DNA of 64,000 nucleotides from CAMPKL01 sp963817465 (GTDB lineage: Bacteria > Acidobacteriota > Terriglobia > Bryobacterales > UBA6623), in assembly GCA_963817465.1 (NCBI GenBank), contig CAWFOP010000011.1:62001-126000 (forward strand), given 5' to 3'. Position 1 is the stretch's first letter, and each line of letters begins with the position of its first letter. Of this stretch, positions 1 to 8,363 are shown in pieces. The notes beneath the pieces are model-generated. The model did not search any database, was not told the origin of the DNA, and saw only the letters and a list, made by a program, of their open reading frames with translations. A program made the translations under genes and the position numbers.

Positions 1-1
1 C

Positions 2-277
2 GTCGAACGCATCACGCGGCAGGTGCTCGAGCTGGCGTCGCGGATTGAGAACGGCGCGCGGCAGCGAGGCTTCGAACCGGCGGCGCTGCGGGACGACGCG
101 TCGGGTTCGGGGATCGTGAGCTTCCGGCGCGACGGTGTCGACGCTGTTCAGCTCGCGGCGCGGCTGGCCGCGGAAAACGTGTCGGTCTCAGCGCGGCACG
201 GGCATATTCGGGCGGCGCCGCACTTCTACAACACCGCCGATCAGATCGATCGTTTCCTGTCGCTGCTCGACCGCTGA
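2..277 (+). CDS. C-terminal end of a class V aminotransferase (cysteine desulfurase-like), truncated by the window edge
   Basis: Only the last 91 residues are present; the reading frame is open to the left edge, so the true start lies outside the window. The tail carries the pattern RHGHIRAAPHFYNT followed by an isoleucine-aspartate-arginine helix. That is typical of the small C-terminal domain of PLP-dependent class V aminotransferases such as SufS/CsdA-like and kynureninase-like enzymes, where the conserved Arg binds the substrate carboxylate. The PLP lysine and the catalytic cysteine, if any, are not in view, so a desulfurase cannot be told from a related lyase. It ends 46 bases before the ceramidase-like gene on the same strand. 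Confidence 0.7.
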   Translation, partial: VERITRQVLELASRIENGARQRGFEPAALRDDASGSGIVSFRRDGVDAVQLAARLAAENVSVSARHGHIRAAPHFYNTADQIDRFLSLLDR

Positions 278-306
278 CGAGCGCGGCGGAAGTCCTCCGA
301 GAAGGC

Positions 307-312
307 TACAAT
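307..312 (+). promoter_or_regulatory. -10-like box TACAAT before the ceramidase-like gene
   Basis: TACAAT lies 11 bases before the ATG at 324 and would give a transcript with a leader of only a few bases. There is no Shine-Dalgarno sequence between it and the ATG. It is one of many TANNNT boxes placed this way in the window. Confidence 0.4.
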
Positions 313-323
313 ACGCGCCAACT

Positions 324-1659
324 ATGAGCGCTCGAATACTGCTCGCGTTGCTGCTCGCGCTGCCGCTGTCAGCCGCCGATTGGCAAGTTGGATTGGCGGC
401 GGCGAAGATCACTCCGGCCGAGCCGGTTCCCATGGCCGGATACGCGGCCCGCACCGAGCCGTTCGAGGGCATCGATAGCGACATCTTTGCGAAGGCGATG
501 GCGCTGCAGGACGCCGACGGTCATCGGGCGCTGCTGATCACGGCGGACATTCTTGGCTTCCCGCCTGACATGGCGGAGGAGATCGCGCGCAGACTCGGCG
601 AGTCGGACGGCATCGCGCGCGAAGATCTACTGCTGAACGGCTCGCACACGCATTCCGCGCCGCTGGTGGCCGGATCGATGCAACTGCTGCAGCCGGGCGG
701 GGAAGGCACACCGCTCGCGGCATACCGCCAGCGGCTCGAAGATCAGATTGTCGAGATCGGGCAAAGAGCCTGGCGCGAGCTTTCGCCTGCGAAGCTGTCG
801 TGGGGCAACGGCGTCGCCGACTTCGTCATGAACCGCCGCGAGTTCACCGCTCGCGGCGTCATTTTGGGGAACAACCCGCGCGGCCTAGCCGACCGCACCG
901 TACCGGTGCTGCGAGTCGAGTCGCCGGAGGGCGATCTACGGGCGGCGGTCTTCGGCGCCGCCTCGCACAACACCACCCTGACGGGCGGCAACCGTAATAT
1001 CAGCGGCGACTACGCCGGCTACGCCCAGCAGTTCATTGAAGAGTCGTCGCCGGGCGTGCAGGCGATGTTTGTGCTCGGGTGCGCGGGCGATGCGAACCCG
1101 TATCCGCGCGGCACGGCCGAGCTGGCTCGCGAACACGGTAAAAAATTGGCGGATGAGGTGTTGCGGGTGCTCGAGACGGAGCTGGCCCCGGTTGCGGGAC
1201 CGCTGACGACCGAGTTCCGCCTTGTCGAGTTGCCGCTGCAGCGCCATACGCGCGGCGAAGTCGAGAAGATGGCTGAGGGCGCGTCGTCCTACCGCACGTT
1301 CTATACCGACGGCGCTATTGAAGCTGTTCGACGCGGGCAAGCAGCCGCGCGAGACCTACACGGCGCCGCTCGCGCTCTGGCAATTCGGCGACGATTTGAC
1401 GCTGCTGGCCTTCAGCGGCGAGACCGTGGTCGACTATGCAAGATTCGCCGAAAAGCGCCTAGGGCCGTTGCGGCTGTGGATCGCGGGATACTCGAACGAC
1501 CTGTTCGGCTATCTGCCTTCGGCGCGAGTGCTGGAGGAAGGCGGCTACGAGACGCGCGGACTCTATGTCGACTACGGCTTGTTCGCGCCGACCGCGCAGG
1601 ACGTGGTCATGGACGCGGTCGCCGACATGGCCAAGGCCGCCGGCCGCAAGCTGCCTTAG
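324..1659 (+). CDS. Neutral/alkaline ceramidase-like exported hydrolase, interrupted by a +1 frame break
   Basis: The first part reads from ATG 324 with a signal peptide (hydrophobic LLALLLALPLSAA), then KITPAEPVPMAGYAAR and the motif GSHTHSAPL near residues 106-114. These fit the N-terminal domain of the neutral/alkaline non-lysosomal ceramidase family, where histidines of this kind bind zinc; a later AASHNTTLTGG fits a second active-site segment. At about base 1317 the frame must shift: the continuation LKLFDAGKQPRETY, then the WQFGDDLTLLAFSGE segment, lies in the next frame and runs to a stop at 1659. Removing one base gives a coherent 444-residue protein, a usual length for the bacterial domain. 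It is either a recent pseudogene or an insertion error. As written, the first frame would run on to 1829 with a nonsense tail. It converges with the TPR gene. Confidence 0.75.
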
Positions 1660-1669
1660 CGGCGGAAGC

Positions 1670-2800
1670 TCATTGCGAACGCTGCACGGCGCGCTCGCGC
1701 CAGGCCGCGGCTTTCGCCGTCAACACGCGACTCTCCGGGAGGTTAGGAGTCAGGGCGAGAACGCGCTGGATCGCTTCGGCGGCTTCGCCGAATTTACCGC
1801 GAGCGGCCGCGAGCTCGGCGCGCAGGTAGAGCAACTGCGGAAAGTCGGCGCTGCCCTTGGCCTGGGCCGCTCGGTCGGCGGACTGCTCGGCTTGGTCGAG
1901 CAGTCCGAGATTCAGCGCGGCGCCGGCGGCCAGCAAGTACGCTTCGGTCAGACCGCTGTGCAGCTTGACGGCTTCGGCGGCGACACGCATAACCTCGTCC
2001 CAGCGCTCTTCAACGGTATCCAGCCGCAGCAGCGGCAACAGCGGCTTGAGGAATTTTGGATCCGCTTTGCGTGAGGATTCCAAATCTATCCGCGCCTCGG
2101 ACAAATTGTTGCCGGCCAGATGGATCTCGCCGAGCGCACTCCAGGCGGCGGCGTATTGCGGGTAAATTTCAACCGCCTTCTGAAACTGCTTGACGGCTTG
2201 CTCGAGTTTGGGCTTTCGATTGTGGGCTGCCCTGAAGCCCTGTTCATAAGCCTTCCGCGCGGCTTTTGGCGCCTGGTAGGACGTGGCGCTGACAGCGTCG
2301 CCGGAAACGCCCTTCGGGCGCGCTAGGACGATGGTCCCCAGCTCGATATGCGACTCCTTACTGAATGAGCTCAGGTCGATGACCGGCGAGCGATATCCGG
2401 CGAGCACGGCACGCAAATCGCAACCTTGCAGCTCCATGCCGCGAAGTCCCCATCCGCCGTCGCTTCGCATATTTCCAAACTGCGGTCCGGAACCGCCGGC
2501 GGACGAAGTAATCGACCTCTCGGGCGCCGGGCTGACGCCGCCGACCTGGAACGCGAATCTCCCCTTGCTGTCGGTGTAGTCCTCGATTGTCACGACGCTG
2601 TTGCAGGTGCGTTCGATCTCTACCGTTTCGACGGAGGGCACGCCGCCGGGGAGGACCACGACGCCCGAGATCGAGATCATCGGGTTCGAGGTTTCCGCCG
2701 AGAAGCCGTTGTCCTGATCGAGATTCGTGTCGTCGTCCTGCGCAACGAGCAATGGCCCAGCGAAAAGCAGGATTGCCGCGGCCGTCATTCGATAGAGCAT
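1670..2800 (-). CDS. Exported tetratricopeptide-repeat protein with an N-terminal carboxypeptidase-regulatory-like domain
   Basis: 376 residues from ATG 2800, chosen because GAGGGG lies just upstream and the protein then begins with a clean signal peptide (MLYRMTAAAILLFAGPLLVAQ); the open frame extends 27 codons further without support. Residues about 40-165 look like a beta-sandwich of the Cna-B/carboxypeptidase regulatory type (SISGVVVLPGGVP, then DSKGRFAFQV). Residues about 185-370 are helical with at least three to four TPR units (AVEIYPQYAAAWSALGEIHL, then LTPNLPESRVLTAKAA). TPR arrays bind other proteins; a periplasmic or cell-surface scaffold role is inferred. It converges on the ceramidase-like gene with a 10-base gap. 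Confidence 0.75.
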   Translation of the reverse strand: MLYRMTAAAILLFAGPLLVAQDDDTNLDQDNGFSAETSNPMISISGVVVLPGGVPSVETVEIERTCNSVVTIEDYTDSKGRFAFQVGGVSPAPERSITSSAGGSGPQFGNMRSDGGWGLRGMELQGCDLRAVLAGYRSPVIDLSSFSKESHIELGTIVLARPKGVSGDAVSATSYQAPKAARKAYEQGFRAAHNRKPKLEQAVKQFQKAVEIYPQYAAAWSALGEIHLAGNNLSEARIDLESSRKADPKFLKPLLPLLRLDTVEERWDEVMRVAAEAVKLHSGLTEAYLLAAGAALNLGLLDQAEQSADRAAQAKGSADFPQLLYLRAELAAARGKFGEAAEAIQRVLALTPNLPESRVLTAKAAAWRERAVQRSQ

Positions 2801-2971
2801 GTCTTCCCCTCTTCGGTGGTCACGATGCTCGGCTGCTGCTGGGCAATCGGTTGTCGAGTAGGGCGGGACGAAAGCGAACACGTTACTAGCGTATCGGCGG
2901 GGTTTTCGGACTAAAAATCACGTTACGGCGGCGACTCGATCGCGTGCTGCGTCGGAATCCGTAAACCCCGT

Positions 2972-2977
2972 TACAAT
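2972..2977 (+). promoter_or_regulatory. -10-like box TACAAT directing a probable leaderless transcript
   Basis: TACAAT overlaps the ATG at 2976 and ends 7 bases before the in-frame ATG at 2985. If it is the -10 element, transcription starts at or next to ATG 2985, and ATG 2976 cannot be the translation start. No Shine-Dalgarno sequence is present. Confidence 0.5.
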
Positions 2978-2984
2978 GCCGTCG

Positions 2985-5546
2985 ATGGACTCGAGACCAA
3001 ATCGGCGTCAATTCGCGAAAGCCGCGGCCGCGGCAGCGGCTTCCGTTGCAGTCGGCAAGGCCGCCGTCGAACGGAGAGTCGTGGACGACTTCGATCGTGC
3101 CGACTCGTTTTACGCCGGGGACGGCTGGCATTCGTTGAATCCGGGCTACTGGAAGCTCGATGGCGGCGCCCTGCGGCGGCGGATTCACACGCGCGGCGAC
3201 CGCGCCCGCAATACCGGCTTTCCGTTCCATGCCTACATGGAGACCGAGTACGAGTTCCTGCCGCCTTACGGCATGATCTGGCGGCGTGACTGGAAGCTCG
3301 AACGCAACTATCGCATCGTGGTCGAGGCCACTGTTCGCGAGCTTCCGCGCAAAACGCCCGAACCCGGCTATTCGATGATGGGGATCTGTTTTGGCGGCAG
3401 TACGCTTTACGAGAGCTGGAACGGAGCGGGGAAGCCCGGCGACGCTTGCTGGTACGCGGCCTGGCGCGATGACGGCGCCTTCGGCGTCTACGACCACACG
3501 ACCGATGATCGCAGGCCGGTCGCCCGGCATGCCGAGACGCAAGGGCCTGCGTTGAAGGTGGGAGACCGCGTGACGCTCGAGGTCGAAGTGTCGGGAGACA
3601 GCGGCAATATGGCGACTGTCGACGCTCGTTTGATCGCGAACGGTGAGACGTCGACGATTCACCTCGAGAACTTCGACCGCTCAAGCCATACAAACGGACA
3701 TTTTGGCTTGGTCGGCCGCGGCTGGCTCGACTTCGAGGTGAACAGGGTCGAGCTGGACCCGCAGCGCAACGAACCGCTCGACGCTCCGGTGAACGAGCTG
3801 CGCGTCTGCTATGCGCTCGGCGATACGGTTCGTGAGGTCGACGGCGCGTGGCGTTGCCGCTTCATCGCCGTATTCCGGCAGGAGGGGCGTTTCGCCGACA
3901 TCCGCATCGCGGACACCGATCGGCCCGACGGCGGCTGGGCTCAGGTCGCATCGTGCGGGCGAGCGGACATCGTGACGAACGACTTTCGGCGCGCGACGGC
4001 GGTCATCGACTGCGTCTTGCCGTTCAATCCCGCCGAAACCGAGATGTTTTACGCCGTTTGGAAGGACGGCGAGGACGTCACGGCCGACCCGCGGCCGACC
4101 GCTCAGCAGTACGTCGGTCGCCTCCCGCGGCTGACGGCCCCTTACCGCTTGTGCGGGTTGAGCTGCCACGCCATCAGCGGAAGGAAACCCGGCATGGAGC
4201 GGACCGAGCCCTTCCAGGAGAACTGGGTGCATCCGCAGCCGCTGCGCGACGCCTACCTCTACCTCGACCACTACGACTTTCAGGTGATGTTGTGGGAGGA
4301 CGACATCTGGTACCTCGAGCTGATTCTGTATCCAACATCGACCGACGACGCCTACCAGATCATCTTCACCACGCTCGGGAACGAGACGACGCGCTGGCAG
4401 ATGATGCGCCACTGGAACGTCCTCAACCCCGGCGATCACGACAACGGCATGGACGACGTGAAGGGGCCTGAGCAGATCGCGATCCGCAACCGGGCCGACC
4501 TGGGACAGGATCCGGAATACATGCGCCGGAACTTCGAGATCGTGCAGCACCTGATCAGCGGCGACGACAGTCCGTCGGGTTCGGCGAACCCGAAACGCTG
4601 GCGACGCTGGAAGATGCCCGAATCGGACTTTTCACTCTTGATTGTCGATTCGCGGCTGTGGCGGTCTTCGCAAGACACGCATATCTGGGAGACCGAGGGG
4701 TGGGGCGACCACGGCAACGTCTACGATCGCAAGGACCCAACGCGCAGCCTGTTAGGGGAGGAGCAATTCGGCTGGCTGGAGGAGACGATCAAGACCGACT
4801 CGTCACCGCTGATCTGCGTGACCGGGATTAACGGCATGCACACCATTTGGCAACCGTCGGCTGAAGCGGAGGAGCGGAACCGCATCGCCGCGGATTACGC
4901 CGGATGGGTCAAGGCGGGCTGCGATCGCGTGATCGAGCTGCTCAGCTCGCGTGACGGCGTCGTCACCGTCTACGGCGACGTGCATATCGGGTCGATCGTC
5001 CGGAATCGAGACCACGGGTTGTACGAGTGCTCTTTCGGGCCGATCGGCAGAACCGGCGGGCGGCGTGTGAAGAACGACTTCGCGCCGCGCATGAAGGACT
5101 ATGACGGCCGCGACTTGGACGTCATCGCGCTGTACCACCAGGACTACGAGTCACCCAGTCTCGACAAGCAAACCAGCCCCGGCTACTGGAACTTCATGGA
5201 GATGGTCTTTGACCCCCAGGCGGAGGACCCGCGCATGCAGATGACGGTACGCCGGCTAGACGATGTGCCCACGACCAGGCCGCGCGGGGGCGGGGTCGTC
5301 GACGCGCGAGCTTCGTCGACCGGGCGCCGGCTGGGTTGCACGCTGCCCACTCTCCGGACGATTCCCGACGCGGACGTCCTGTTCTCGACCCCGGACGGGC
5401 GGCCGATTCGGGGCGCCCGCAGCCTCGCGGACGGGCGCGTGCCGGTGAAGGGACTCGTGGACGTCGCCGCGGGCGCGAAGATCCTCATGACGGCGCACAA
5501 GGGAGACGAAGCGGCGGTGCGCTTCGTTGAGACCCGCTCGGTTTGA
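2985..5546 (+). CDS. Tat-exported PhoD-like phosphatase/metallophosphoesterase with an N-terminal jelly-roll region
   Basis: 853 residues. ATG 2985 is preferred to ATG 2976 because the latter overlaps the -10 box. A twin-arginine signal (RRQFAKAAAAAAASVAVG) directs export. Residues about 30-250 are beta-rich and resemble a concanavalin/LamG-like domain (DDFDRADSFYAGDGW). The C-terminal half resembles PhoD-type phosphatases: LLIVDSRLWRSSQD, LLGEEQFGWLEETI and VYGDVHIGSI, where Asp and His would bind the metals. PhoD enzymes are calcium/iron phosphodiesterases acting outside the cytoplasm. The N-terminal metal-binding DxxxGD motif is not obvious, so the substrate is open and a structural relative without phosphatase activity is possible. 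The gene stands alone and is followed by a strong hairpin. Confidence 0.65.
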   Translation: MDSRPNRRQFAKAAAAAAASVAVGKAAVERRVVDDFDRADSFYAGDGWHSLNPGYWKLDGGALRRRIHTRGDRARNTGFPFHAYMETEYEFLPPYGMIWRRDWKLERNYRIVVEATVRELPRKTPEPGYSMMGICFGGSTLYESWNGAGKPGDACWYAAWRDDGAFGVYDHTTDDRRPVARHAETQGPALKVGDRVTLEVEVSGDSGNMATVDARLIANGETSTIHLENFDRSSHTNGHFGLVGRGWLDFEVNRVELDPQRNEPLDAPVNELRVCYALGDTVREVDGAWRCRFIAVFRQEGRFADIRIADTDRPDGGWAQVASCGRADIVTNDFRRATAVIDCVLPFNPAETEMFYAVWKDGEDVTADPRPTAQQYVGRLPRLTAPYRLCGLSCHAISGRKPGMERTEPFQENWVHPQPLRDAYLYLDHYDFQVMLWEDDIWYLELILYPTSTDDAYQIIFTTLGNETTRWQMMRHWNVLNPGDHDNGMDDVKGPEQIAIRNRADLGQDPEYMRRNFEIVQHLISGDDSPSGSANPKRWRRWKMPESDFSLLIVDSRLWRSSQDTHIWETEGWGDHGNVYDRKDPTRSLLGEEQFGWLEETIKTDSSPLICVTGINGMHTIWQPSAEAEERNRIAADYAGWVKAGCDRVIELLSSRDGVVTVYGDVHIGSIVRNRDHGLYECSFGPIGRTGGRRVKNDFAPRMKDYDGRDLDVIALYHQDYESPSLDKQTSPGYWNFMEMVFDPQAEDPRMQMTVRRLDDVPTTRPRGGGVVDARASSTGRRLGCTLPTLRTIPDADVLFSTPDGRPIRGARSLADGRVPVKGLVDVAAGAKILMTAHKGDEAAVRFVETRSV

Positions 5547-5607
5547 ACGCCTAGGGACGAGCTCGGACGGGGAGGGGACGTCCAGGACGGAAGGGCGACA
5601 AGGATAT

Positions 5608-5636
5608 GGCGCCGCGGCTGTCGAGGCCGCGGCGCC
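5608..5636. terminator. Perfect 11-bp GC hairpin between convergent genes
   Basis: GGCGCCGCGGC is followed by a 7-base loop and its exact complement GCCGCGGCGCC. It lies in the 105-base gap between the convergent phosphatase and RNA-binding protein genes. No long T-run follows on either strand, so it would be a bidirectional, partly factor-assisted terminator. Confidence 0.65.
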
Positions 5637-5651
5637 GGTTAGAAGTGCCTA

Positions 5652-5978
5652 TTACCAGCGCGGCTCACGACGACCGCCGCGGTCGAAACCGCCGCCGCTG
5701 TCGCGAAATCCGCCGCCGCCGCCGGTGCGGGGCTGACGCGGACGCGCTTCGTTGATGTTGAGCTGACGGCCGCCTAAATCGGCCCCGTTGAGTTGTTCGA
5801 TCGCTGCATCGCCTTCCTCGTCGTTCGGCATCTCAACAAAGCCGAAGCCGCGTGGACGACCCGTGTCTCGGTCCGTAATGAGGCTGACGCGGTCAACGGC
5901 GCCGAACTCCTCGAAAAGCTGACGGATTTCGTCTTCCGTCGCCGCGTAGTTCAGATTTCCAACAAAGATGTTCTTCAA
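5652..5978 (-). CDS. RRM-type RNA-binding protein with a glycine/arginine-rich tail
   Basis: 108 residues from a TTG start at 5978, chosen because the RRM domain begins immediately (KNIFVGNLNY) and GGGAG lies 7 bases upstream; the open frame reaches further up but that part is unlike the family. RNP2 (IFVGNL) is at residues 3-8 and RNP1 (RGFGFVEM) near residue 45. The last 25 residues are Gly/Arg/Phe-rich (RTGGGGGFRDSGGG), as in bacterial and cyanobacterial cold-inducible Rbp proteins. It probably binds single-stranded RNA in the cytoplasm. The 262 bases upstream hold no gene; a long 5' leader, common for cold-regulated Rbp genes, is possible but unproven. Confidence 0.9.
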   Translation of the reverse strand: MKNIFVGNLNYAATEDEIRQLFEEFGAVDRVSLITDRDTGRPRGFGFVEMPNDEEGDAAIEQLNGADLGGRQLNINEARPRQPRTGGGGGFRDSGGGFDRGGRREPRW

Positions 5979-6240
5979 GTATTCACTCCCAAGCAGTTGA
6001 AGAAGAGCTTTTAGGGGACCAACGGAGGAGGGAGCGGCGAATAGATGAAACCGCGGGAACTCACACACGCAGGCCTCTGCGGCCCTATTTCAATCGCAAA
6101 CGGTAACTTAGGTAAAGTCTAACAGGCGATCCCCCGAGGCGAAAGTCAAAATTTGGTTGCGGGCGGAAAAGCGTTCCGATATCGATTTCGAAGACGCCGG
6201 AAAGCCGCCTGACCTTTCAGCCCTGGGAATGGATCAAACT

Positions 6241-6786
6241 CTAGGCCGCCGGCGCCGCGCCGGGGTTCCACGTCGCCGCCGTATCGAGCAACGAATGGGC
6301 CGTGGAGCGCAGCTCGACGCCCATCTGGGCGAGCTCGGCGAGCCGTTCTCGGACAACCGTCTCCGCGCCGACCAGCAGCGTGGCGCGAACCAGCAAATGC
6401 ATACTGTGGAACTTGACCGCCGAGACGGCCAGGCGAACCACGAAGTCCTGGTCCTGGCTGATGGGAGCGAGCAGTTTGCAAAGCCCCCAGGCGGTTGAGA
6501 AATCCGCGCTCAACTGACGCACGTAGAGACGCAGCGCCTTGCGGCGCCCCTTGCGCAGCCTGAGGCGAAGATGCTCGCAAGCCGACTGCCGATAACACAG
6601 GTACTGATCGTCCTCGGACGAGAGCAAGCGCGCCATCGGAGCGTACGGATCGGGGCGCGAGTAGTCCTTTCGCAGCGCGTCGAGATCGAGCTCGCCCTCG
6701 ACAGACGTGCGGGGACGGAGCAACTCGACCGCCATGAGAATGGCGCCGGCCAGCAGGAACACCAAAACTGCTATCAACAAGGGCAT
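6241..6786 (-). CDS. Single-pass membrane protein of unknown function
   Basis: 181 residues from ATG 6786. Residues 3-22 form one strong transmembrane helix (LLIAVLVFLLAGAILMAVEL), followed by a basic and then acidic cytoplasmic region. The remainder is mainly helical and rich in Leu, Arg and Ala (RLRLRKGRRKALRLYVRQL, then a helical segment ending in Ala/Pro). I do not recognise a catalytic motif. The topology suggests an inner-membrane-anchored cytoplasmic helical domain. It is divergent from the Gfo/Idh/MocA gene, with about 200 bases between the two starts that hold promoters but no reading frame I can support. Confidence 0.65.
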   Translation of the reverse strand: MPLLIAVLVFLLAGAILMAVELLRPRTSVEGELDLDALRKDYSRPDPYAPMARLLSSEDDQYLCYRQSACEHLRLRLRKGRRKALRLYVRQLSADFSTAWGLCKLLAPISQDQDFVVRLAVSAVKFHSMHLLVRATLLVGAETVVRERLAELAQMGVELRSTAHSLLDTAATWNPGAAPAA

Positions 6787-6988
6787 TTGGTTAGCTTCAT
6801 TGTGCGGCGTCAGCGCCGCTTCTTCAATAGCCTAGAAGTTTGGCCTATCAGGACTAAAAAAACATCAGGCGAAGACCTTAGACCACCTGAAAATTCGCCA
6901 ATAGGCCCCGAATCGGCGGCGTGGAGCAGGCAGTTCGCGCTTGTTCACAGGGGTCGCGGCAGGTACCATAGGCAACCGGGAGAGCCAT

Positions 6989-8284
6989 ATGGAACGAAGA
7001 ACATTCGTCAAGGGCGCGGCCGGAGCGGTCGCGGCCTCAGCCGCGTTCGCCGCCGGAGCGCGCGTAATCGGCGCCAACGACACCATCCGGTGCGCGGTAT
7101 TAGGCGTGCATGGGCGCGGCCAGAGCCACTTCAACGGCCTCCAGCCGCAAGACAACGTCGAAGTGACGACGTTCGTCGACCCCGACCTTGAAGTCGGCAA
7201 CCAGCGCGCGGCCGAGTTCGAGAAGAAATTCGGTCATCGGCCGAAGGTCGTCCAAGACATGCGTCGGGTCTTTGACGACAAGGACATCGACGTGGTGACC
7301 ATCGCGACGCCGAACCACTGGCACACGCTTGCCGCGATCCGGGCGTGCCAGGCCGGCAAGGACGTCTACGTCGAGAAGCCTTCGACGCACTGCTACAACG
7401 AGGGCCACAGCCTCGTAGCGGCGGCCCACAAATACAACCGCATCGTGCAGCACGGCGTACAGTTGCGCAGCTCCGAGGCTGTGCAAGAAGCCGTGCAAAA
7501 GATGCGTGAAGGCCTGATCGGCGACGTCTACATGGCGCGCATCAACATCTTCAAGTGGCGTCCGAAGCTGGAAAAGTTCCCGAACGAAGAGCCTCCGGCG
7601 ACGCTCGACTACAATCTCTGGGTCGGCCCGGGCAAGTATCGGCCGTATTCGAAGACCCACGTGCACTACAACTGGCACTGGACGTGGGACTACGGCAACG
7701 GCGAGATCGGCAACCAGGGCATCCATGAGACGGACATGTTGCAGTGGGGCCTGGACGTGAAGCAGCCGACGAAGCTGACCTCGATGGGCGGCCGCTATCT
7801 GTGGGACGACTGGCGCGAGACGCCGGAACTGCTCACGACGCTGATGGAGTTCGACGACGGCGGCAGGAAGAAATACGGCGAGGTTGCCGTGCGCTTCTGG
7901 TGCTCGAATCACGAGACCGAGTCGGCCAACGGCAATCTGTTCTACGGCTCGGAAGGCTATCTGGCGATCAGCGGCTACGAGCAGTATCAGTTCTTCTTCG
8001 GCCGCAAGAACGAGCCCGGCCCCACGGGCAAGGCTCCGACGCGGCACTTCGAGAACTTCATCAAGGCCGTTCGCAGCCGCAAGACTGAAGATCAGAACGG
8101 CCCGGTCGAGCAGGCCCACAACGCCGCCGGCATGGCCCATCTGGGCAACATCACCTATCGGCTCGGCCGCGTGCTCGAGTTCGATCCCAAAGCCGAACGG
8201 TTTGTGAACGACGACGAGGCCAACAAGATGCTCGGACAGCAGTATCGCGAGGGCTTCGAGGTTCCGACGCCGGACAAGGTCTGA
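6989..8284 (+). CDS. Tat-exported Gfo/Idh/MocA family NAD(P)-dependent oxidoreductase
   Basis: 431 residues from ATG 6989, which follows GGGAG and starts the twin-arginine signal ERRTFVKGAAGAVAASAA; the frame is open further upstream but without a start signal. The Rossmann domain begins near residue 33 (IRCAVLGVHGRGQSHF) and carries the family lysine motif EKPSTHCYN near residue 130. The C-terminal alpha/beta domain follows. Exported members of this family are abundant in acidobacteria and planctomycetes and act on sugars and inositols, often with tightly bound NAD(P), as in glucose-fructose oxidoreductase. The substrate cannot be read from the sequence. A TACCAT box 21 bases upstream of the ATG may be its promoter, and a strong hairpin follows the stop. 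Confidence 0.9.
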   Translation: MERRTFVKGAAGAVAASAAFAAGARVIGANDTIRCAVLGVHGRGQSHFNGLQPQDNVEVTTFVDPDLEVGNQRAAEFEKKFGHRPKVVQDMRRVFDDKDIDVVTIATPNHWHTLAAIRACQAGKDVYVEKPSTHCYNEGHSLVAAAHKYNRIVQHGVQLRSSEAVQEAVQKMREGLIGDVYMARINIFKWRPKLEKFPNEEPPATLDYNLWVGPGKYRPYSKTHVHYNWHWTWDYGNGEIGNQGIHETDMLQWGLDVKQPTKLTSMGGRYLWDDWRETPELLTTLMEFDDGGRKKYGEVAVRFWCSNHETESANGNLFYGSEGYLAISGYEQYQFFFGRKNEPGPTGKAPTRHFENFIKAVRSRKTEDQNGPVEQAHNAAGMAHLGNITYRLGRVLEFDPKAERFVNDDEANKMLGQQYREGFEVPTPDKV

Positions 8285-8308
8285 GACGAGAACGATCTAG
8301 GAATATGC

Positions 8309-8334
8309 AAGGGCGCGGCCTCGGCCGCGCCCTT
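8309..8334. terminator. Perfect 12-bp hairpin terminator between convergent genes
   Basis: AAGGGCGCGGCC and GGCCGCGCCCTT pair over 12 bp with a minimal TC turn (in practice an 11-bp stem with a four-base loop). It lies between the stops at 8284 (plus) and 8364 (minus), so it can serve both genes. Confidence 0.8.
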
Positions 8335-8363
8335 CGCTTGTCCGGTTCTCGCTTCCTTACGGA

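Noticed and set aside
6100..6116. TTAGGTAAAGTCTAA-like stretch upstream of the RRM gene, resembling an IdeR box
   Set aside because: The two halves do not pair in the centre and there is no iron gene nearby, unlike the perfect palindrome at 26720.
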